Below, in pieces: positions 63,001 through 64,000 of a DNA stretch of 64,000 bases (the stretch's first letter is position 1; every line of letters begins with the position of its first letter). Below the pieces are notes generated by a model. That model searched no databases and had not been told where the DNA came from. It was given only the letters and a program-made list of their open reading frames with translations. Origin of the DNA: Cellvibrio sp. OA-2007 (lineage in GTDB: Bacteria; Pseudomonadota; Gammaproteobacteria; Pseudomonadales; Cellvibrionaceae); the NCBI RefSeq assembly GCF_000953825.1, contig NZ_BBUL01000088.1:91150-155149 (forward strand). The letters are read 5' to 3'. The position numbers and the translations under genes are program-made.

Positions 63001-63807
63001 ATGCACGCTATCGTAGCCTTTGATGATACGGGTTCACCTGGTATAGAAACACCGTCAAGCTGGCTAAACAGTAAAAGAAAGTCTTATGTAGGTGTTATTT
63101 TGTTGCCAGAGCAGGTGGCGCAATTGACAAGCATAATGAATGCTGGAATTCAAGCAATTAAGTATCAATTTAATATCTCCGAATTTCACTTGACTGACAT
63201 AATGAATGGTACAGCGCAGTGGCGTCACGTTAGTAATCAAGACAGATTTGACACGTTTATGGCTTTGTGCAACGTTTTTTCTAAACATTATATTCCGTGT
63301 GTTACACAAACATGGAGCCCAGAACACTATAGCCAGAATAATATAAATATTGAAAACCTAAATGAAATTGAAAACCTAAAAAAAGAAAACTATGAACATT
63401 TTGCTTTTTATGTAGCCTTAATGAAAAGCGTAAAGTATCTGTATGACCAAAAAATTACCCTTCCTGCTCGATTCTTTTGCGACGAAGGGATTAAAAAGCA
63501 AGGAACAAGCCTACACTTTAGCTTTCTCAATAAAATTAGCACTGACTCAGATGTAAAATTCGAACGATCAATGAATAATATTTATCTTCAAATAGCTGAC
63601 TTTGCTGCTTACTGCTTTAACAAGTCTCAAATTATTGCAGTTAAAGAAACCAAAACAGATAGTGATTGGAAAATATTAGAGCAGATAAATAAAAGTGGTT
63701 TTGATTTCCTTGATGCTACGATGGTATTCGTATCAAAAGAACAGTTAGATTCGCAGTTGTATGATTATTTGCAGTGGCAAAATCACTCGAATAAGCACAA
63801 TGGATAA
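63001..63807 (+). CDS. DUF3800 domain protein
   Basis: The 268-residue protein has the DUF3800 pattern: IVAFDDTGSPG at the start, EFHLTDIMNG, RFFCDEGIKKQ, and YLQIADFAAYCFNKSQII near the end. The conserved acidic residues lie in an RNase H-like fold and suggest nuclease activity, but function is unproven. DUF3800 genes are common on mobile elements. It is AT-rich and next to a likely group II intron. Confidence 0.75.
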   Translation: MHAIVAFDDTGSPGIETPSSWLNSKRKSYVGVILLPEQVAQLTSIMNAGIQAIKYQFNISEFHLTDIMNGTAQWRHVSNQDRFDTFMALCNVFSKHYIPCVTQTWSPEHYSQNNINIENLNEIENLKKENYEHFAFYVALMKSVKYLYDQKITLPARFFCDEGIKKQGTSLHFSFLNKISTDSDVKFERSMNNIYLQIADFAAYCFNKSQIIAVKETKTDSDWKILEQINKSGFDFLDATMVFVSKEQLDSQLYDYLQWQNHSNKHNG

Positions 63808-63909
63808 GCGATATAACAAACGACACTGCGTAAAGCCCCCTTTTTTAAATAACACTTAATCGGCTCTTCTGTATTGAGAGGGGTATTATCATCAATGTCC
63901 GTTCCTGGC

Positions 63910-64000
63910 GTGCGCCGTGATAAGGCGGCGCTTTCCCCGTGGGTGAAAATCCCACTCGGCTATCGCTCCAGCCGAAAGCAACCGGAGCAATTATGGAGGC
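63910..64000 (+). mobile_element. 5' end of a bacterial group II intron (cut by the window edge)
   Basis: GTGCG at 63910-63914 is the consensus start of group II introns. It is followed by CCGTGATAAGGCGGCG (first hairpin, GCGCCGTGATAAGGCGGCGC-like pairing), CCCGTGGGTGAAAATCCCAC and TCGGCTATCGCTCCAGCCGA, typical of domain I. The ORF and domains II-VI would lie beyond the window. The call is from the pattern only. Confidence 0.55.

Overview
The window looks like chromosomal DNA of a polysaccharide-degrading gammaproteobacterium close to Cellvibrio (Cellvibrionaceae). The evidence is the set of secreted glycoside hydrolases with poly-serine linkers (GH5, two GH16, GH18), housekeeping neighbourhoods of Pseudomonas/Cellvibrio type (mpl-ubiX, rpsF-rpsR-rplI-dnaB, panC-panD, serB beside an AhpA/YtjB gene), moderate GC, and a PEP-CTERM protein. 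The genus is inferred from these traits and no database was searched.

Layout. 1-11.4 kb: the start of serB, an AhpA/YtjB protein, a fused acyltransferase resembling OlsF, an orphan periplasmic binding protein, mpl, an AT-rich two-gene insert, an RpiB-like isomerase, ubiX, an HMG-CoA lyase and two small conserved proteins. 11.4-23.9 kb: a long minus-strand operon, read from right to left. It encodes an RHH-DUF2170 (YjfI) protein, PspA/IM30, a YqiJ-type membrane protein, a flotillin, a 1774-residue coiled-coil AAA ATPase, a rhomboid protease, a single-HKD PLD-type protein, a zinc-ribbon protein and a small TerB-like protein. An AT-rich perfect inverted repeat made of two palindromes lies just upstream of its first gene. 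This operon is the best candidate for an under-described system: a membrane-stress or envelope-defence module. 24-35.7 kb: an esterase, smrA, a TolB-like protein, acs, panD/panC, two toxin-antitoxin pairs (YefM-YoeB and AbrB-type/VapC), a MOSC protein, dnaB and the S6-S18-L9 operon. 36-54.8 kb: the carbohydrate region, with GH5-CBM6-CBM6, two paralogous membrane-anchored AraC regulators, two large GH16 enzymes ending in nearly repeated discoidin-like modules, a PEP-CTERM protein, a small-enzyme cassette (transglutaminase, two GNATs, an isochorismatase-fold protein), a 53-residue DUF3012 lipoprotein and a modular GH18 chitinase. 55-60.1 kb: rlmB, an RNase R with a 230-residue Lys/Ala tail, tRNA-Leu(CAG) and a DjlA-like co-chaperone. 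60.1-64 kb: an AT-rich accessory tract with an 80-bp tandem repeat, an unknown secreted protein, a lipoprotein, a DUF3800 protein and what looks like the 5' end of a group II intron cut by the window edge.

Several dispersed repeat families run through the window. The commonest is a 70-80 bp double hairpin with arms of the type CCCGCTTGCGGG. One copy supplies the last codons and the stop of an AraC-family regulator. The carbohydrate enzymes would act together outside the cell on beta-glucans and chitin, with the two AraC-type membrane regulators as likely local controllers. The PspA-flotillin operon is likely controlled through the palindromes upstream of its first gene.
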